Part shown: positions 44,379 to 53,704 of the stretch, piece by piece | Layout of the letters: every line of letters begins with the position of its first letter | Numbering within the stretch: the stretch's first letter is position 1 | Source of the DNA: Mycobacteriales bacterium | GTDB taxonomy: Bacteria; Actinomycetota; Actinomycetes; DATLTS01 | Length of the DNA: 64,000 nucleotides | NCBI GenBank assembly: GCA_035533475.1 | Contig: DATLTS010000057.1 | Coordinates: forward strand, 1-64,000 | Reading direction: 5' to 3' | Translations under genes and position numbers: made by a program | Notes under the pieces: generated by a model | What the model was told of the DNA's origin: nothing | Seen by the model: the letters and a program-made list of their open reading frames with translations, nothing else | The model's database searches: none

Positions 44379-45485
44379 TCAGGCGACGAGGCCGAGCCGG
44401 CGCAGCTCGACCGTGAGGTCGTGCGGGCTCGTCGAGGCCGCCATGGCCGCGTCGAGGGTGACGACCCCGTCGCGCAGGAAGGCCACCAGGTGCTGGTCGA
44501 AGGTCTGCATGCCGTAGAAGCCGCCCTCGGCGATCAACGAGTTGATCGTCGAGGTCTTCTCCGGGTCGGCGATGGCGTCCGCGATCCGTCCGGTGTTGAT
44601 GCAGACCTCCATCGCGACACAGCGGCCCTCGCCGTCGGCTCGGGGAACCAGCCGCTGGCAGAGGATGCCCCGCAGCGAGCCGGCCAGCGAGAGCCGGACC
44701 TGCTTCTGCTCGTGCGGCGGGAAGAAGTCGATGATCCGGTTGATCGTCTCCTGCGCGTCGGTCGTGTGCAGGGTCGACATCACGAAGTGACCGGTCTCCG
44801 ATGCCGCGAGCGCGGACTTGACCGTCTCCTGGTCGCGCATCTCTCCGACCAGGATGACGTCGGGATCCTGGCGCATCGCGGCGCGCAGGGCGACCGCGAA
44901 GTCCTCGGTGTCTACCCGAACCTCCCGCTGGTTGATCATCGCGAGCTTGTCGAAGTGCAGGATCTCGATCGGATCCTCGATCGTCACCACGTGGCATTCG
45001 CGGTTGGCGTTGATGTGGTCGACCATGCCGGCGAGCGTCGTGGTCTTCCCCGATCCGGTCGGCCCGGTGACCAGGACGAGCCCGCGGGGCTCGAGGGCGA
45101 GGCCGCCCAGCACGACGGGTAGGCCGAGCTCGTCCAGCGGGATCGCCCCGACGCTCACCCGGCGGAAAACCAGCCCGGCCGAACCACGCGATCGGAACGC
45201 GTTGACCCGGAACCGGCCCACCCCGGGCATCGAGTAGGCGAAGTCAGCCTCGTTGGACCGCTGGAACTCCTCGATGAGGTCGGCCCGGAGGACCTCGGTC
45301 ACCATCTTCTCGGTGTCGGCGGCGGTCAGGTCCCGCGTCTGTAGCTTGCGGAGCCGGCCGTCGATACGCACCCTCGGCGGCGAGCCGACCTTGCAGTGCA
45401 GGTCGGAGCCACCGCATTCCACGAGAGCCCGCAGGAACGGCTCGATCGTCGTCACAGAGGTCACGGAGATAAGTTCGGCCGGCAC
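44379..45485 (-). CDS. pilT: PilT-type pilus retraction ATPase
   Basis: 368 residues. The landmarks are AFLRALVECGGSDLHCKVG at the N-terminus, Walker A VTGPTGSGKTTTLAGM, the Asp box VVTIEDPIEI, Walker B ILVGEMRDQETVKSAL and the His box MSTLHTTDAQETI. A stand-alone PilT with no pilin, PilB or PilC near it is unexpected in this context. It may serve a type IV pilus encoded elsewhere. Confidence 0.93.
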   Translation of the reverse strand: MPAELISVTSVTTIEPFLRALVECGGSDLHCKVGSPPRVRIDGRLRKLQTRDLTAADTEKMVTEVLRADLIEEFQRSNEADFAYSMPGVGRFRVNAFRSRGSAGLVFRRVSVGAIPLDELGLPVVLGGLALEPRGLVLVTGPTGSGKTTTLAGMVDHINANRECHVVTIEDPIEILHFDKLAMINQREVRVDTEDFAVALRAAMRQDPDVILVGEMRDQETVKSALAASETGHFVMSTLHTTDAQETINRIIDFFPPHEQKQVRLSLAGSLRGILCQRLVPRADGEGRCVAMEVCINTGRIADAIADPEKTSTINSLIAEGGFYGMQTFDQHLVAFLRDGVVTLDAAMAASTSPHDLTVELRRLGLVA

Positions 45486-45532
45486 GTCGCCGGTCTTGAC
45501 CGTTTCGGCGGTCTCCGTCCGCGCGGGATCCG

Positions 45533-45748
45533 CTAGCCGATCACCGCGATGACATCACCCTCCTGGACGACGTCGCCTTCGGCGACCCGGAGCTCCTGCA
45601 CCGTCCCGCTGCTCTCCGCGACGACCGGTATCTCCATCTTCATCGACTCCAGGATGACCAGCGTGTCACCGTCCTCGACCTGGTCGCCCGCGGCAACGAC
45701 GACCTTCCAGACGTTGGCGACCATCTCGGCACGAATCTCGTCGGCCAC
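45533..45748 (-). CDS. Single-domain biotinyl carrier protein
   Basis: 71 residues from GTG 45748 (GGAAGGGAG upstream). The biotinylation site is in LESMKMEIPV, flanked by the two half-barrel motifs VVVAAGDQVEDGDT and RVAEGDVVQEGDVIAVIG. No linker or transcarboxylase domain. The likely M. tuberculosis counterpart is TB7.3 (Rv3221c), a neighbour of PdtaS there too. It could serve the biotin carboxylase encoded at 48.2-49.5 kb. Confidence 0.9.
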   Translation of the reverse strand: MADEIRAEMVANVWKVVVAAGDQVEDGDTLVILESMKMEIPVVAESSGTVQELRVAEGDVVQEGDVIAVIG

Positions 45749-45920
45749 GCGCGCTCCCTTCCGGGCCGGGGCCCGATCCAACCACGCCCCGGACCGGGCC
45801 CGCACCGGCCCGGAGGTACCAGGCCGAAACGGCCCGAAAGGACCATAGGCATTCCCGGGCGGAGAGCGCAGGGTGGGATAGCCGGACAGCAACGGAGCCG
45901 CACCGGCCCGGGAGTGCAGC

Positions 45921-47117
45921 ATGCGCCGTCCAGCCGCCGCCGCCGTCGCCATCGGCCTGGTGCTGATCGCGGCTGCCGCCGTGGTCCGGGTCGCGGTCGC
46001 CCCGGCCCTCGCGAAACTGCCGGCCTCGACGAACACCACCCGGTTCTATCAGGGGACCGCGGCGGTTCTGTTCGACCCGGCAGCGCTTGCGCCGGGGTCG
46101 ACCGCTCCGCTTCTCCTTCGCAACGTGCCGTTGCAGATCACGCACACCGTCCGGGCCCTGCGGTCGACCGGCAGCGCGACCGTCGTCCGCGACACCAAGC
46201 TGGTAACGGCCGCCGGCCAGCCGGTCGCGTCCCTCGACTCGTCCTACGCGGTGAGCCGGACATCGTTGTTGCCGACGACCTCGCTCGGCTCGCCCGGGCT
46301 CGCTCACCCGCTGGGGCTGACCTTCAACTGGCCGATCGGCACCGCCCGCCACAACTACCCCGGCTGGGTCGTCGACACCGGGACGGCCACGACCCTGGTG
46401 TACACCGGCACGGCGCGCCATGGCGGCATCCAGACCGACGTCTTCACGGCGACCGTTCCGCCGACGCCGATCACCAACCCCCAGGAGTTGGCCGGGCTTC
46501 CGGCGAGCGTGCCGAAAGCCGAGGCGTCAGGCCTGATTACCAAGCTCGACTTGCCGGCCGCGCAGATCGCCCAGTTCGCCCAGGTCGCCGGGTCGCTGCC
46601 GGCAACGATCCCGCTGGCCTACACCTACGCGGCCCAGACGACGTTCTGGGTCGCCCCGGACAGCGGCATCGTCGTCGACCTGAACTCGACCGAGACCCGG
46701 GCGGTCGGCCTGCCGAGCAGCCTGCTCGGAATCGCCATTCCGTTGGCGACGATCTCGCAGTTCCAGTTCAGCGACACGCCAGCCACGCTGGCCGCGGCGG
46801 CCGCGCAGGCCAACCGCGACCGGGCCGGCCTGACCGCGATCCGCACCACGGTCCCGGGTGCGCTCGGCGCCGTAGGTCTGGTCTTGCTCCTCGCGGCGGC
46901 CGCACTGGGCCGGCGTCGCCGCCCGCACGTCATCGACCTCACGGCGATGGATCCGCCTCCCGGCATCGACCTGACCACGGTCGAACGCCCCTCGGCGGCC
47001 GTCGCGTCCCGCGGGCACGCCGGCGCTTCCGCGGTCACTGGCCCAGCGGCGACCGGGGGCGGCATCCCGACCCCGCGGGACGCGACGGCGGACGAGCCGG
47101 CCCCGGCCGACGGGTAG
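45921..47117 (+). CDS. DUF3068 / PorA-family membrane protein
   Basis: 398 residues. An N-terminal helix (AAAAVAIGLVLIAAAAVV) works as signal or anchor. The extracytoplasmic region has a DUF3068 pattern: FYQGTAAVLFDP, ALRSTGSATVVRDTK, and WPIGTARHNYPGW. A second helix (GALGAVGLVLLLAAAALG) lies near residue 310, with a cytoplasmic Pro/Ala/Thr-rich tail. Annotated elsewhere as porin PorA family; I would not infer a pore here. Confidence 0.8.
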   Translation: MRRPAAAAVAIGLVLIAAAAVVRVAVAPALAKLPASTNTTRFYQGTAAVLFDPAALAPGSTAPLLLRNVPLQITHTVRALRSTGSATVVRDTKLVTAAGQPVASLDSSYAVSRTSLLPTTSLGSPGLAHPLGLTFNWPIGTARHNYPGWVVDTGTATTLVYTGTARHGGIQTDVFTATVPPTPITNPQELAGLPASVPKAEASGLITKLDLPAAQIAQFAQVAGSLPATIPLAYTYAAQTTFWVAPDSGIVVDLNSTETRAVGLPSSLLGIAIPLATISQFQFSDTPATLAAAAAQANRDRAGLTAIRTTVPGALGAVGLVLLLAAAALGRRRRPHVIDLTAMDPPPGIDLTTVERPSAAVASRGHAGASAVTGPAATGGGIPTPRDATADEPAPADG

Positions 47118-47131
47118 CCGGCCCCACGACG

Positions 47132-47174
47132 CGGCCCGGCGGGAGGGGGGGCACATACACCTCCCGCCGGGCCG
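47132..47174. terminator. Strong hairpin between convergent genes
   Basis: CGGCCCGGCGGGAG (47132-47145) and CTCCCGCCGGGCCG (47161-47174) form a perfect 14-bp stem. The location between the PorA-like gene and the convergent membrane protein fits a bidirectional terminator. No U-tract follows, as is common in high-GC actinobacteria. Confidence 0.7.
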
Positions 47175-47175
47175 A

Positions 47176-47451
47176 TCAACCTCCGGCGACCGGCCCCGCC
47201 GGTCCGGGATCGTCGCGCCGGTCGAGCTCGCGTTGGAGCCGGGTCGCCGACGCTTTCCAGTAGGCCGCCTCGGCCTGCCATTTGCGCACCTCTTCGGTCA
47301 GCGGGGCGAGCAGTGCGGCGCCCGCCGGATCGCTCCCGGCCTCCCGGGCGGCCGCTCGCCGCCGGGCCCGGCGGTATCCCAGGCCGACGAGCACCCCGAG
47401 CGCGATCACGAAGGCCGCAAGCAACAGGCCCTCGGTCAGCGTCCGGTCCAC
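47176..47451 (-). CDS. Small membrane-anchored coiled-coil protein
   Basis: 91 residues from GTG 47451. One N-terminal membrane helix (GLLLAAFVIALGVLVGLGY), a basic stretch (RRARRRAAAREAG), then a coiled region (LTEEVRKWQAEAAYWKASATRLQRELDRR). It overlaps the end of the enoyl-CoA hydratase gene by 16 bp on the same strand and is likely cotranslated. Function unknown. Confidence 0.65.
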   Translation of the reverse strand: MDRTLTEGLLLAAFVIALGVLVGLGYRRARRRAAAREAGSDPAGAALLAPLTEEVRKWQAEAAYWKASATRLQRELDRRDDPGPAGPVAGG

Positions 47452-48206
47452 CGCGGCGGCCGCTTCTCGAAGAAGGCGGCCACCCCCTCCGCGGCGTCTT
47501 GGGTCGTGGTCAAGAGCGACAGCTGAGCCTGCATCGCCTCGAGCGCGGCAGGCATCGACGCGTCGAGCGCGGCCCAGAAGGCTGCCTTGCCGAGCCGGAC
47601 CGCGAGTGGCGCCTGCCCGCTCAGTCGCTCCACCAAGCCGGCAAACTCCTCCGCGAAACCAGCCGCCGGCAACACCCGGGAGACCAGCCCGAGACGGAGC
47701 GCGGTGTCGGCATCGACCCGCTCCCCGCTGAGCATGAGGTCCATCGCCTGCTTCGGGCCGACGTGGCGGCCGAGCAGGGCGGAGACCATGAACGGCCACA
47801 GGCCGAGATTCACCTCGGGCAGCCCGAACGCCGCCGCCGAGGAGGCGACGACGAGGTCGCACCCGAGCGCGAGCCCGACCCCGCCGGCGAGGCAGAGTCC
47901 CTGGACCCGCGCGACCACCGGCACCGGGCAGCCGCGGAAGGCGAGCAGCAGTTCCCGCAGCAGACCGCGCGCTTCGTGGTGCTCCAGGCCGGTGGCGTCG
48001 GCAGCCATCACCGCCAGGTCGGCCCCGGAGCAGAAGACCCGCTCGCCGGCCCCCGCGATCACGACGACCCGGGCGTCACCTACGTCGCGGACCGCCGCGA
48101 GCATCCCCCCGAGCACCTGTGCCGACAGCGCGTTGCGCTTGTCCGCACGGTCGATCGTCAGCCAGAGCGCGGCACCGTCGCGGCGAATGGCGACATCGCC
48201 GCTCAC
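47436..48206 (-). CDS. Enoyl-CoA hydratase/isomerase family protein
   Basis: 256 residues from GTG 48206. The crotonase fold is plain: ADKRNALSAQVLGGML, VFCSGADLAVMAA (oxyanion hole), RVQGLCLAGGVGLALGCDLVVA and FGLPEVNLGLWPF. Glutamates at both active-site positions cannot be assigned with certainty. It overlaps accC by 4 nt (GTGA), so the two act together, probably in acyl-CoA catabolism. Confidence 0.9.
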   Translation of the reverse strand: MSGDVAIRRDGAALWLTIDRADKRNALSAQVLGGMLAAVRDVGDARVVVIAGAGERVFCSGADLAVMAADATGLEHHEARGLLRELLLAFRGCPVPVVARVQGLCLAGGVGLALGCDLVVASSAAAFGLPEVNLGLWPFMVSALLGRHVGPKQAMDLMLSGERVDADTALRLGLVSRVLPAAGFAEEFAGLVERLSGQAPLAVRLGKAAFWAALDASMPAALEAMQAQLSLLTTTQDAAEGVAAFFEKRPPRWTGR

Positions 48207-49549
48207 GCCGGGACTCGCATCAGGCCCACAATCCCAGTGTCATAGTCACCTTCAACGAACGCCGGAAACTCCAACAGTTCCTCGAAAAAAGCCAGGTTGG
48301 TCTTCGGTCCTTCGATCGTGAACTCCCGGATCGCGGAACGTGCGCGCTCCAGCGCGACCGACCGGGTCGCACCCCAGACGACGAGCTTCGCGAGCAGCGG
48401 GTCGTAGAAGGTGGTCACGGTGTCACCGGCGGCGTAGCCGGCGTCGACCCGGATCCCCTCCCCGGCGGGGACGTCCCAGCGACTGATCGTCCCCGGCGAG
48501 GGGAGGAAGCGGCGGGGGTCTTCGGCGTAGACCCGCATCTCGATGGCGTGCCCCGCGCTGGTCACGCTCGCCGGGTCGAATCCGGGGGCGGCGCCGGCCG
48601 CGATCCGCAGCTGCGCCTCCACCAGGTCGAGCCCGGTGACCGCCTCGGTCACCGGGTGTTCCACCTGGAGTCTGGTGTTCATCTCGAGGAAGACGAAATC
48701 CTGGGCCACCGGGTCGACGAGGCACTCGACCGTGCCGGCCCCTTGGTAGCCGACCGCCTCCCCGGCCCGGATCGCGGCGGTGAGCATCCGGGCGCGCAGA
48801 TCCGGACCGACCCCCGGCGACGGGGTTTCCTCGGCAACCTTCTGGTGGCGACGCTGCACCGAGCAGTCCCGCTCGCCCAGGGCTAGCACCGAGCCGTCCG
48901 CCAGGCCGAGGATCTGGACCTCGACGTGCCGGGCCGCTACCAGGTATCGCTCGATGAGGATCGCCGGATTCCCGAAGAACCGCTCGGCCCGGGTCCGCGC
49001 GGTTTCGAAGGCGGTCCGCAGCGCGGCCTCGTCGTCGGCGACACTCATCCCGATCCCGCCGCCCCCCGCCGCGGCTTTGACCATCACCGGGTATCCGATC
49101 GCGGTCGCGGCCAGCACCGCGGACTCGACGTCGGCCAGCGGCTCACGGCTACCGGCGGCTACCGGCACCCCGGCGTCGGACATCAGGTTGCGCGCGTTGA
49201 TCTTGTCCCCCATCGCCGTGATCGCCTCCGGCGACGGGCCGACCCAGATCAACCCGGCGTCGAGCACCGCCCGGGCGAAGCCGGCGTTCTCGGCGAGGAA
49301 GCCGTAACCGGGGTGAACCGCCTGTGCCCCGGTCTGCTTAGCGGCTTCAAGCACCTTCGCCATGTCGAGGTAGGACTCGCCGGGCGGCGGCGGGCCCAGC
49401 AGAACCGCTTCGTCAGCGGCCTTCACGTGCGGCAGCGTGGCATCCGCCTCGGAGTAGACGGCGACGGTCCGCAGGCCGATCCGCCGGGCGGTCGCCAGAA
49501 CCCGGCAGGCGATCTCCCCCCGATTCGCGACAAGCAGCGACTCGAACAC
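48203..49549 (-). CDS. Biotin carboxylase subunit
   Basis: 448 residues from GTG 49549. Motifs of the AccC type are SLLVANRGEIACRVLATARR, HPGYGFLAENAGFARAV, VKAAAGGGGIGMSVA (ATP grasp), LGERDCSVQRRHQKVAEE and LEMNTRLQVEHPVTE. The chain ends after the carboxylase domain, with no fused carrier; the one-domain carrier at 45.5 kb is a plausible partner. No carboxyltransferase is nearby. Confidence 0.93.
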   Translation of the reverse strand: MFESLLVANRGEIACRVLATARRIGLRTVAVYSEADATLPHVKAADEAVLLGPPPPGESYLDMAKVLEAAKQTGAQAVHPGYGFLAENAGFARAVLDAGLIWVGPSPEAITAMGDKINARNLMSDAGVPVAAGSREPLADVESAVLAATAIGYPVMVKAAAGGGGIGMSVADDEAALRTAFETARTRAERFFGNPAILIERYLVAARHVEVQILGLADGSVLALGERDCSVQRRHQKVAEETPSPGVGPDLRARMLTAAIRAGEAVGYQGAGTVECLVDPVAQDFVFLEMNTRLQVEHPVTEAVTGLDLVEAQLRIAAGAAPGFDPASVTSAGHAIEMRVYAEDPRRFLPSPGTISRWDVPAGEGIRVDAGYAAGDTVTTFYDPLLAKLVVWGATRSVALERARSAIREFTIEGPKTNLAFFEELLEFPAFVEGDYDTGIVGLMRVPA

Positions 49550-49612
49550 GTCCGGTCGGCCCTTCCGTCGTGGCGCAGCGCGGCCGCGCGGCCGCCGTCG
49601 CAGACTAGTGGC

Positions 49613-50179
49613 GTGGGTCTGGTCGCGGTCATCATGGTGGGTGCCGGGCTGATCGCCGCGCTGACCGGCGGGCGGCTGGCGCGGCTCGGCGAGCTGGGCC
49701 TGCACGCGCGCCGGCTGGCCCTCCTCGCCGTCGGCGCCCAGATCGTCGGTTCCGTGGCCGCGGCGGCCGGGATCGGCGGCCGGGCTGTCTATCTCGGCGC
49801 GCTCTCGCTGTCGGCGGCGTTGGCGGCGGCCTTCCTCGCCCGCAATCTCCGGGTGCCCGGCCTACCGCTGATCGCGGTCGGGCTGCTGCTCAACGTCGCC
49901 GTGGTCGGCGCCAACGGCGCCATGCCGGTCTCGATCTACGCGGCGGCGCGGGCCGGCGTTCCGATCACCGCCATCTCCGACGGCAGTGACCCCCGGCACA
50001 TCATCGCCGGGGAGGCCACGCCGCTCGGGGGGCTCGGCGACATCGTTCCGGTGCCGCTGCCGCTACAGCCCGAGGTGGCCAGCGTCGGGGATCTGCTCAT
50101 CGCCGCCGGTCTCGGGCTGCTCGTGTTCGCCGGGATGCGCGGCGGGGGGCGCCGGCCCCGGCGCGACGGTTTCGACTAG
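49613..50179 (+). CDS. DUF5317-type membrane protein
   Basis: 188 residues from GTG 49613, with about five membrane helices and a conserved-looking loop ANGAMPVSIYAAARAGVP, then GEATPLGGLGDIVPVPLPLQP. I recognise the family as DUF5317, of unknown function. It is divergent from accC and 25 nt upstream of the bL37 gene. Confidence 0.75.
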   Translation: MGLVAVIMVGAGLIAALTGGRLARLGELGLHARRLALLAVGAQIVGSVAAAAGIGGRAVYLGALSLSAALAAAFLARNLRVPGLPLIAVGLLLNVAVVGANGAMPVSIYAAARAGVPITAISDGSDPRHIIAGEATPLGGLGDIVPVPLPLQPEVASVGDLLIAAGLGLLVFAGMRGGGRRPRRDGFD

Positions 50180-50204
50180 GCTCGGGGCAGACCGAGGAGG
50201 TCCG

Positions 50205-50279
50205 GTGGCCAAGAAGAAGCGCAAGCGCCGCGCCCGCGCCCGGAGCAAGGCGAACCACGGGAAGCGCCCGAACACCTGA
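50205..50279 (+). CDS. Ribosomal protein bL37
   Basis: A 24-residue, extremely basic peptide (VAKKKRKRRARARSKANHGK, then RPNT) from GTG 50205, with GAGGAGG 5 nt upstream. The C-terminal ANHGKRPN is the hallmark of the actinobacterial large-subunit protein bL37 seen in mycobacterial ribosome structures. It is shorter than normal ORF cut-offs and easily missed. Confidence 0.85.
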   Translation: MAKKKRKRRARARSKANHGKRPNT

Positions 50280-50295
50280 TCCGACCGGCGCAGCC

Positions 50296-51249
50296 TCAGC
50301 CTGGCCGCTCCCGGAACCAGCCGACGGTGCGCCGGATCCCCTCCGGCAGTTCGGTGAACGGCACCCAGCCGAGCCCGCCCCGAGCCGCGGTCGGGTCGAG
50401 GGCGATCGCCCGCAGGTCGCCGAGCCGGGCCGGCGCGAATTCCGGGGCATCCGGGGCGCCGGCCTCCGCCGCGACCAGCCGGTGCAGCTCCAGGTCGCTC
50501 GTCTGCCGGCCGGTGCCGATGTTGAACCGCCGTCCGTCACCGGCCGCGAGCGCCCGCACGAAGGCATCCACGACATCGTCGACGTAGACGTAGTCCCGGG
50601 TCTGGCCGCCGTCGCCGAACACCCGAGTCGGCATCCCGGCGAGCATCGCCCCGCTGAAGATGGCGATCACCCCTGCCTCGCCCCGTGGGTCCTGCCGTGG
50701 CCCGTAGACGTTGCCGAGGGCAAGGCTGGTGTAAGCCAGCCCGTACATCGCCTGCCAGGCACCTAGATACAGCTCACCCGCGGCCTTCCCCGCCGCGTAC
50801 GGGGACTGCGGATCGATCCCGGCCCGCTCGCTGACCGGCAACTTCGCCGGCGAACCGTAGATCGAGCCACCGGAGGAGGTGAACACCACCTTGCGGGTTC
50901 CGGCCAACCGGGCGGCCTCGAGCACGTTGACCGTCCCCAGCACGTTGGTGGTGACGTCGCGCAGTGGCGTGGCCACGCTGGCCCGAACACTCACCTGGGC
51001 TGCCAGGTGGCAGACCACCTCGGGCCTGGTGTGGCCGAGGAGCCCGACCAGCCCGGGGTCGGCCACGTCGAGCCGGGTGAAGCTGAAGGCGCCCGGTCGC
51101 TGGCGGGTGCCCGCCCGCGCCTCGGCGAGGTTCTCCAGCGAGCCGTTGGACAGGTCGTCGACACCGAGGACGTCGTGACCGTCGGCGAGCAGCCGGTCGA
51201 CCAGCGTGGAACCGATGAAACCGGCCGCCCCGGTTACGAGAACGCGCAC
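50296..51249 (-). CDS. NAD-dependent epimerase/dehydratase
   Basis: 317 residues. Extended short-chain dehydrogenase: MRVLVTGAAGFIGSTLVDRL (GxxGxxG), HLAAQVSVRASV, FTSSGGSIYGSP and SPYAAGKAAGELY (YxxxK). VFGDGGQTRDYVYVDD supports a nucleotide-sugar epimerase of GalE type. Substrate not determined; likely cell-wall sugar supply. It converges on bL37. Confidence 0.9.
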   Translation of the reverse strand: MRVLVTGAAGFIGSTLVDRLLADGHDVLGVDDLSNGSLENLAEARAGTRQRPGAFSFTRLDVADPGLVGLLGHTRPEVVCHLAAQVSVRASVATPLRDVTTNVLGTVNVLEAARLAGTRKVVFTSSGGSIYGSPAKLPVSERAGIDPQSPYAAGKAAGELYLGAWQAMYGLAYTSLALGNVYGPRQDPRGEAGVIAIFSGAMLAGMPTRVFGDGGQTRDYVYVDDVVDAFVRALAAGDGRRFNIGTGRQTSDLELHRLVAAEAGAPDAPEFAPARLGDLRAIALDPTAARGGLGWVPFTELPEGIRRTVGWFRERPG

Positions 51250-51254
51250 CCGGG

Positions 51255-51539
51255 TCAGTCGGCGCGGTACTCGACGTGGCCGATCTCGACCCGAACCTGC
51301 TGGAGCCTCACCAGCACCCGCTCCCGCAACCCGTCCGGCGCGGCATCACCGCCGCAACAGCGGGCGACCAGGGTTTTGACTTCCTGCTCGACGCCGTACT
51401 TGCGCAGGCAGGGGGCACATTCGTCGAGGTGGATCCGGATGTTCTGCCGACCCTCCTCGTCGCACTCGCCGTCGAGGTAGAGGTAGACGGCTTCGATGAC
51501 TTCGGCACAGTCGGTCGCGTGCGGGCTGCCGCAACTCAT
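51255..51539 (-). CDS. rsrA: Zinc anti-sigma factor (RsrA/RshA type)
   Basis: 94 residues. The redox-sensing ZAS motif is IRIHLDECAPCLRKYGVE (His37, Cys41, Cys44), with Cys11 as the likely fourth ligand. Disulfide stress releases zinc and the bound sigma factor. The stop lies 3 nt before... the gene follows sigR by 3 nt, forming the standard sigR-rsrA operon. Confidence 0.93.
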   Translation of the reverse strand: MSCGSPHATDCAEVIEAVYLYLDGECDEEGRQNIRIHLDECAPCLRKYGVEQEVKTLVARCCGGDAAPDGLRERVLVRLQQVRVEIGHVEYRAD

Positions 51540-51542
51540 CGC

Positions 51543-52133
<591 letters not shown>

Positions 52134-52242
52134 GCTCACCTCCCGGTTTCGGCACTCGCGACGGCGCTCGGCGGAGCTTACGACGGGCCGCGAGCCGGCT
52201 GCCGGGCGGCGTCCTGGGCCTCGGCGGCGGGTGCGGGCCGCG

Positions 52243-52929
52243 TCACGCGCTGACAGAGGTGGCACGTCCGCCGACAACGCCGGAAACGGCCGCCGGATTC
52301 CCGACGAGGCCGGCGACGAACGCGACGACCGCGTCGGCCACCGCCCGGGGGTCGGCCTGGAGACCGTGATCCGCGCCGGCGATCGCCACCAGCCGGGTGC
52401 CCGACGGGAACTCCGCCGGCCGACCGAACGGGTCCCGGTCACCTTGGACGACGAGCACCGGCTGGGTCACCCCGACGAGTTCGGCGAGGCGGCTCCGGTC
52501 CGGGCGGCCGGGCGGGTGCAGCGGGAAGGACAGCGCCACCACGCCGGCCACCGCAAGTTCCCCCGCCGTGCGGCAGGCCACCCGGGCGCCGAGGCTGCGG
52601 CCGCCGGTGACCAGCGGCGCCCGGGCGAGCCCGACCACGGTTCGGATCGCCGCCACCGCGGCGAGGAACGCAGCGTCGAGCTGCCGGGCCGGCGCCGGAG
52701 CCCGCCGCCCGGCCACCCGGTAGGGCTGCTCCACGCGGGCCACGGCCGCGCCGGCGTCGACGAGCCGGCCGGTGACCGCGACCAGGTCCACCGCCTCCAC
52801 GCCACCGCCCGCACCGTGCCCGAGCACGACCAGCAACCCCGGCCGGCGCGGACCGGCCAGGTGGATCCGGGCCGGTCCGTGGGCCGTTTCGACGAGGAAG
52901 ACGTCCTGCCGCCGGGAGGGGTGCCGCAC
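52243..52929 (-). CDS. Alpha/beta hydrolase (KANL3/Tex30-like)
   Basis: 228 residues from GTG 52929. HGAGGG forms the oxyanion loop, GGRSLGAR holds the nucleophile Ser, Asp lies in [11 protein letters not shown] and His in GADHGL. It is a small dienelactone-hydrolase-like enzyme of unknown substrate, divergent from the methyltransferase-like gene with 24 bp between starts. Its 3' end carries the sigR promoter. Confidence 0.8.
   Translation of the reverse strand: MRHPSRRQDVFLVETAHGPARIHLAGPRRPGLLVVLGHGAGGGVEAVDLVAVTGRLVDAGAAVARVEQPYRVAGRRAPAPARQLDAAFLAAVAAIRTVVGLARAPLVTGGRSLGARVACRTAGELAVAGVVALSFPLHPPGRPDRSRLAELVGVTQPVLVVQGDRDPFGRPAEFPSGTRLVAIAGADHGLQADPRAVADAVVAFVAGLVGNPAAVSGVVGGRATSVSA
52273..52302 (-). 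promoter_or_regulatory. SigR-type autoregulatory promoter
   Basis: On the minus strand GGGAAT (52302-52297) and GTTGTC (52278-52273) are separated by exactly 18 nt between GGAAT and GTT, matching the SigR/SigH consensus. It sits inside the 3' end of the upstream hydrolase gene and about 140 nt before the sigR start. Confidence 0.65.
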
Positions 52930-52953
52930 GGTTATCAGGGTAGGTTCCGGCGA

Positions 52954-53697
52954 GTGTCGCTGCCCGAGGTCTACGAGGAGCTCCGGCTGCCGGACGGCGA
53001 ATCGCCCTACTGGGCCTTCTACGACGCGGTCGTCGCCCGCCAGCTCGGCGCCTGGCTGCCTCCCGCACCGGCCCGGGTCCTGGACCTCTCCGGCGCACGG
53101 TCGCGCTGTACGGCCCAGCTCAGCCGGGCTGGGCACACCGTGGTGCAGGCCTTCGACTCGGTCCCTCGGGTGCCGACCCCTGCCGGGGTGTCCCCGGTGG
53201 TCGCCGACCTCCCCGGCCTCGGCTGGCTGGTCACCGGGTCGGTCGACGCCGTGCTGGCCGAGGGCCGGGCGCTGTCCCTCGCGCTGGCCGCGGAGCTCGC
53301 CTTCGACGAGATCGCCCGAGTGCTCCGGCCCGGCGGCCGGTTCCTGGTCAGTGTGGACTCCCTCGTCCTAGGTCTCGCGCGGCTCGCGCAGCAGGGCCGC
53401 TGGGCCGAGCTGGCAGACGTGCCCGGCGCCGATGTGGTCCTCGTCCCCTCCGCGGACGGGAGGCTCCGGCGCTGCTTCTGGCCGGAGGAGCTCACGGCCG
53501 GCCTGACCGGAGCCGGGTTCACGGTCGAATGGGTGCGGCCCCGCACGGTGCTCTCCCCGGACGCGGTCGAGCGGACCCTGCGAGCGGACCCGGGGCGCCT
53601 CGAGGTGCTCGTCGAGCGGGAGATCGCCCTGGGAGCCGAACACGCGGGCGAGTCGATCGGCAGCCATCTGGTCGCCTCGGCGGTCAAGCAGCCCTGA
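52954..53697 (+). CDS. SAM-dependent methyltransferase-like protein
   Basis: 247 residues from GTG 52954. The class I fold shows ARVLDLSGARSRCTAQLSRAG, where the usual GxGxG is degenerate, then VVADLPGL, VDAVLAEGRALSLAL and LRPGGRFLVSVDSL (post-IV loop). The weak SAM loop leaves open that it is a non-catalytic relative. Confidence 0.7.
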   Translation: MSLPEVYEELRLPDGESPYWAFYDAVVARQLGAWLPPAPARVLDLSGARSRCTAQLSRAGHTVVQAFDSVPRVPTPAGVSPVVADLPGLGWLVTGSVDAVLAEGRALSLALAAELAFDEIARVLRPGGRFLVSVDSLVLGLARLAQQGRWAELADVPGADVVLVPSADGRLRRCFWPEELTAGLTGAGFTVEWVRPRTVLSPDAVERTLRADPGRLEVLVEREIALGAEHAGESIGSHLVASAVKQP

Positions 53698-53704
53698 CCG
53701 AGGG

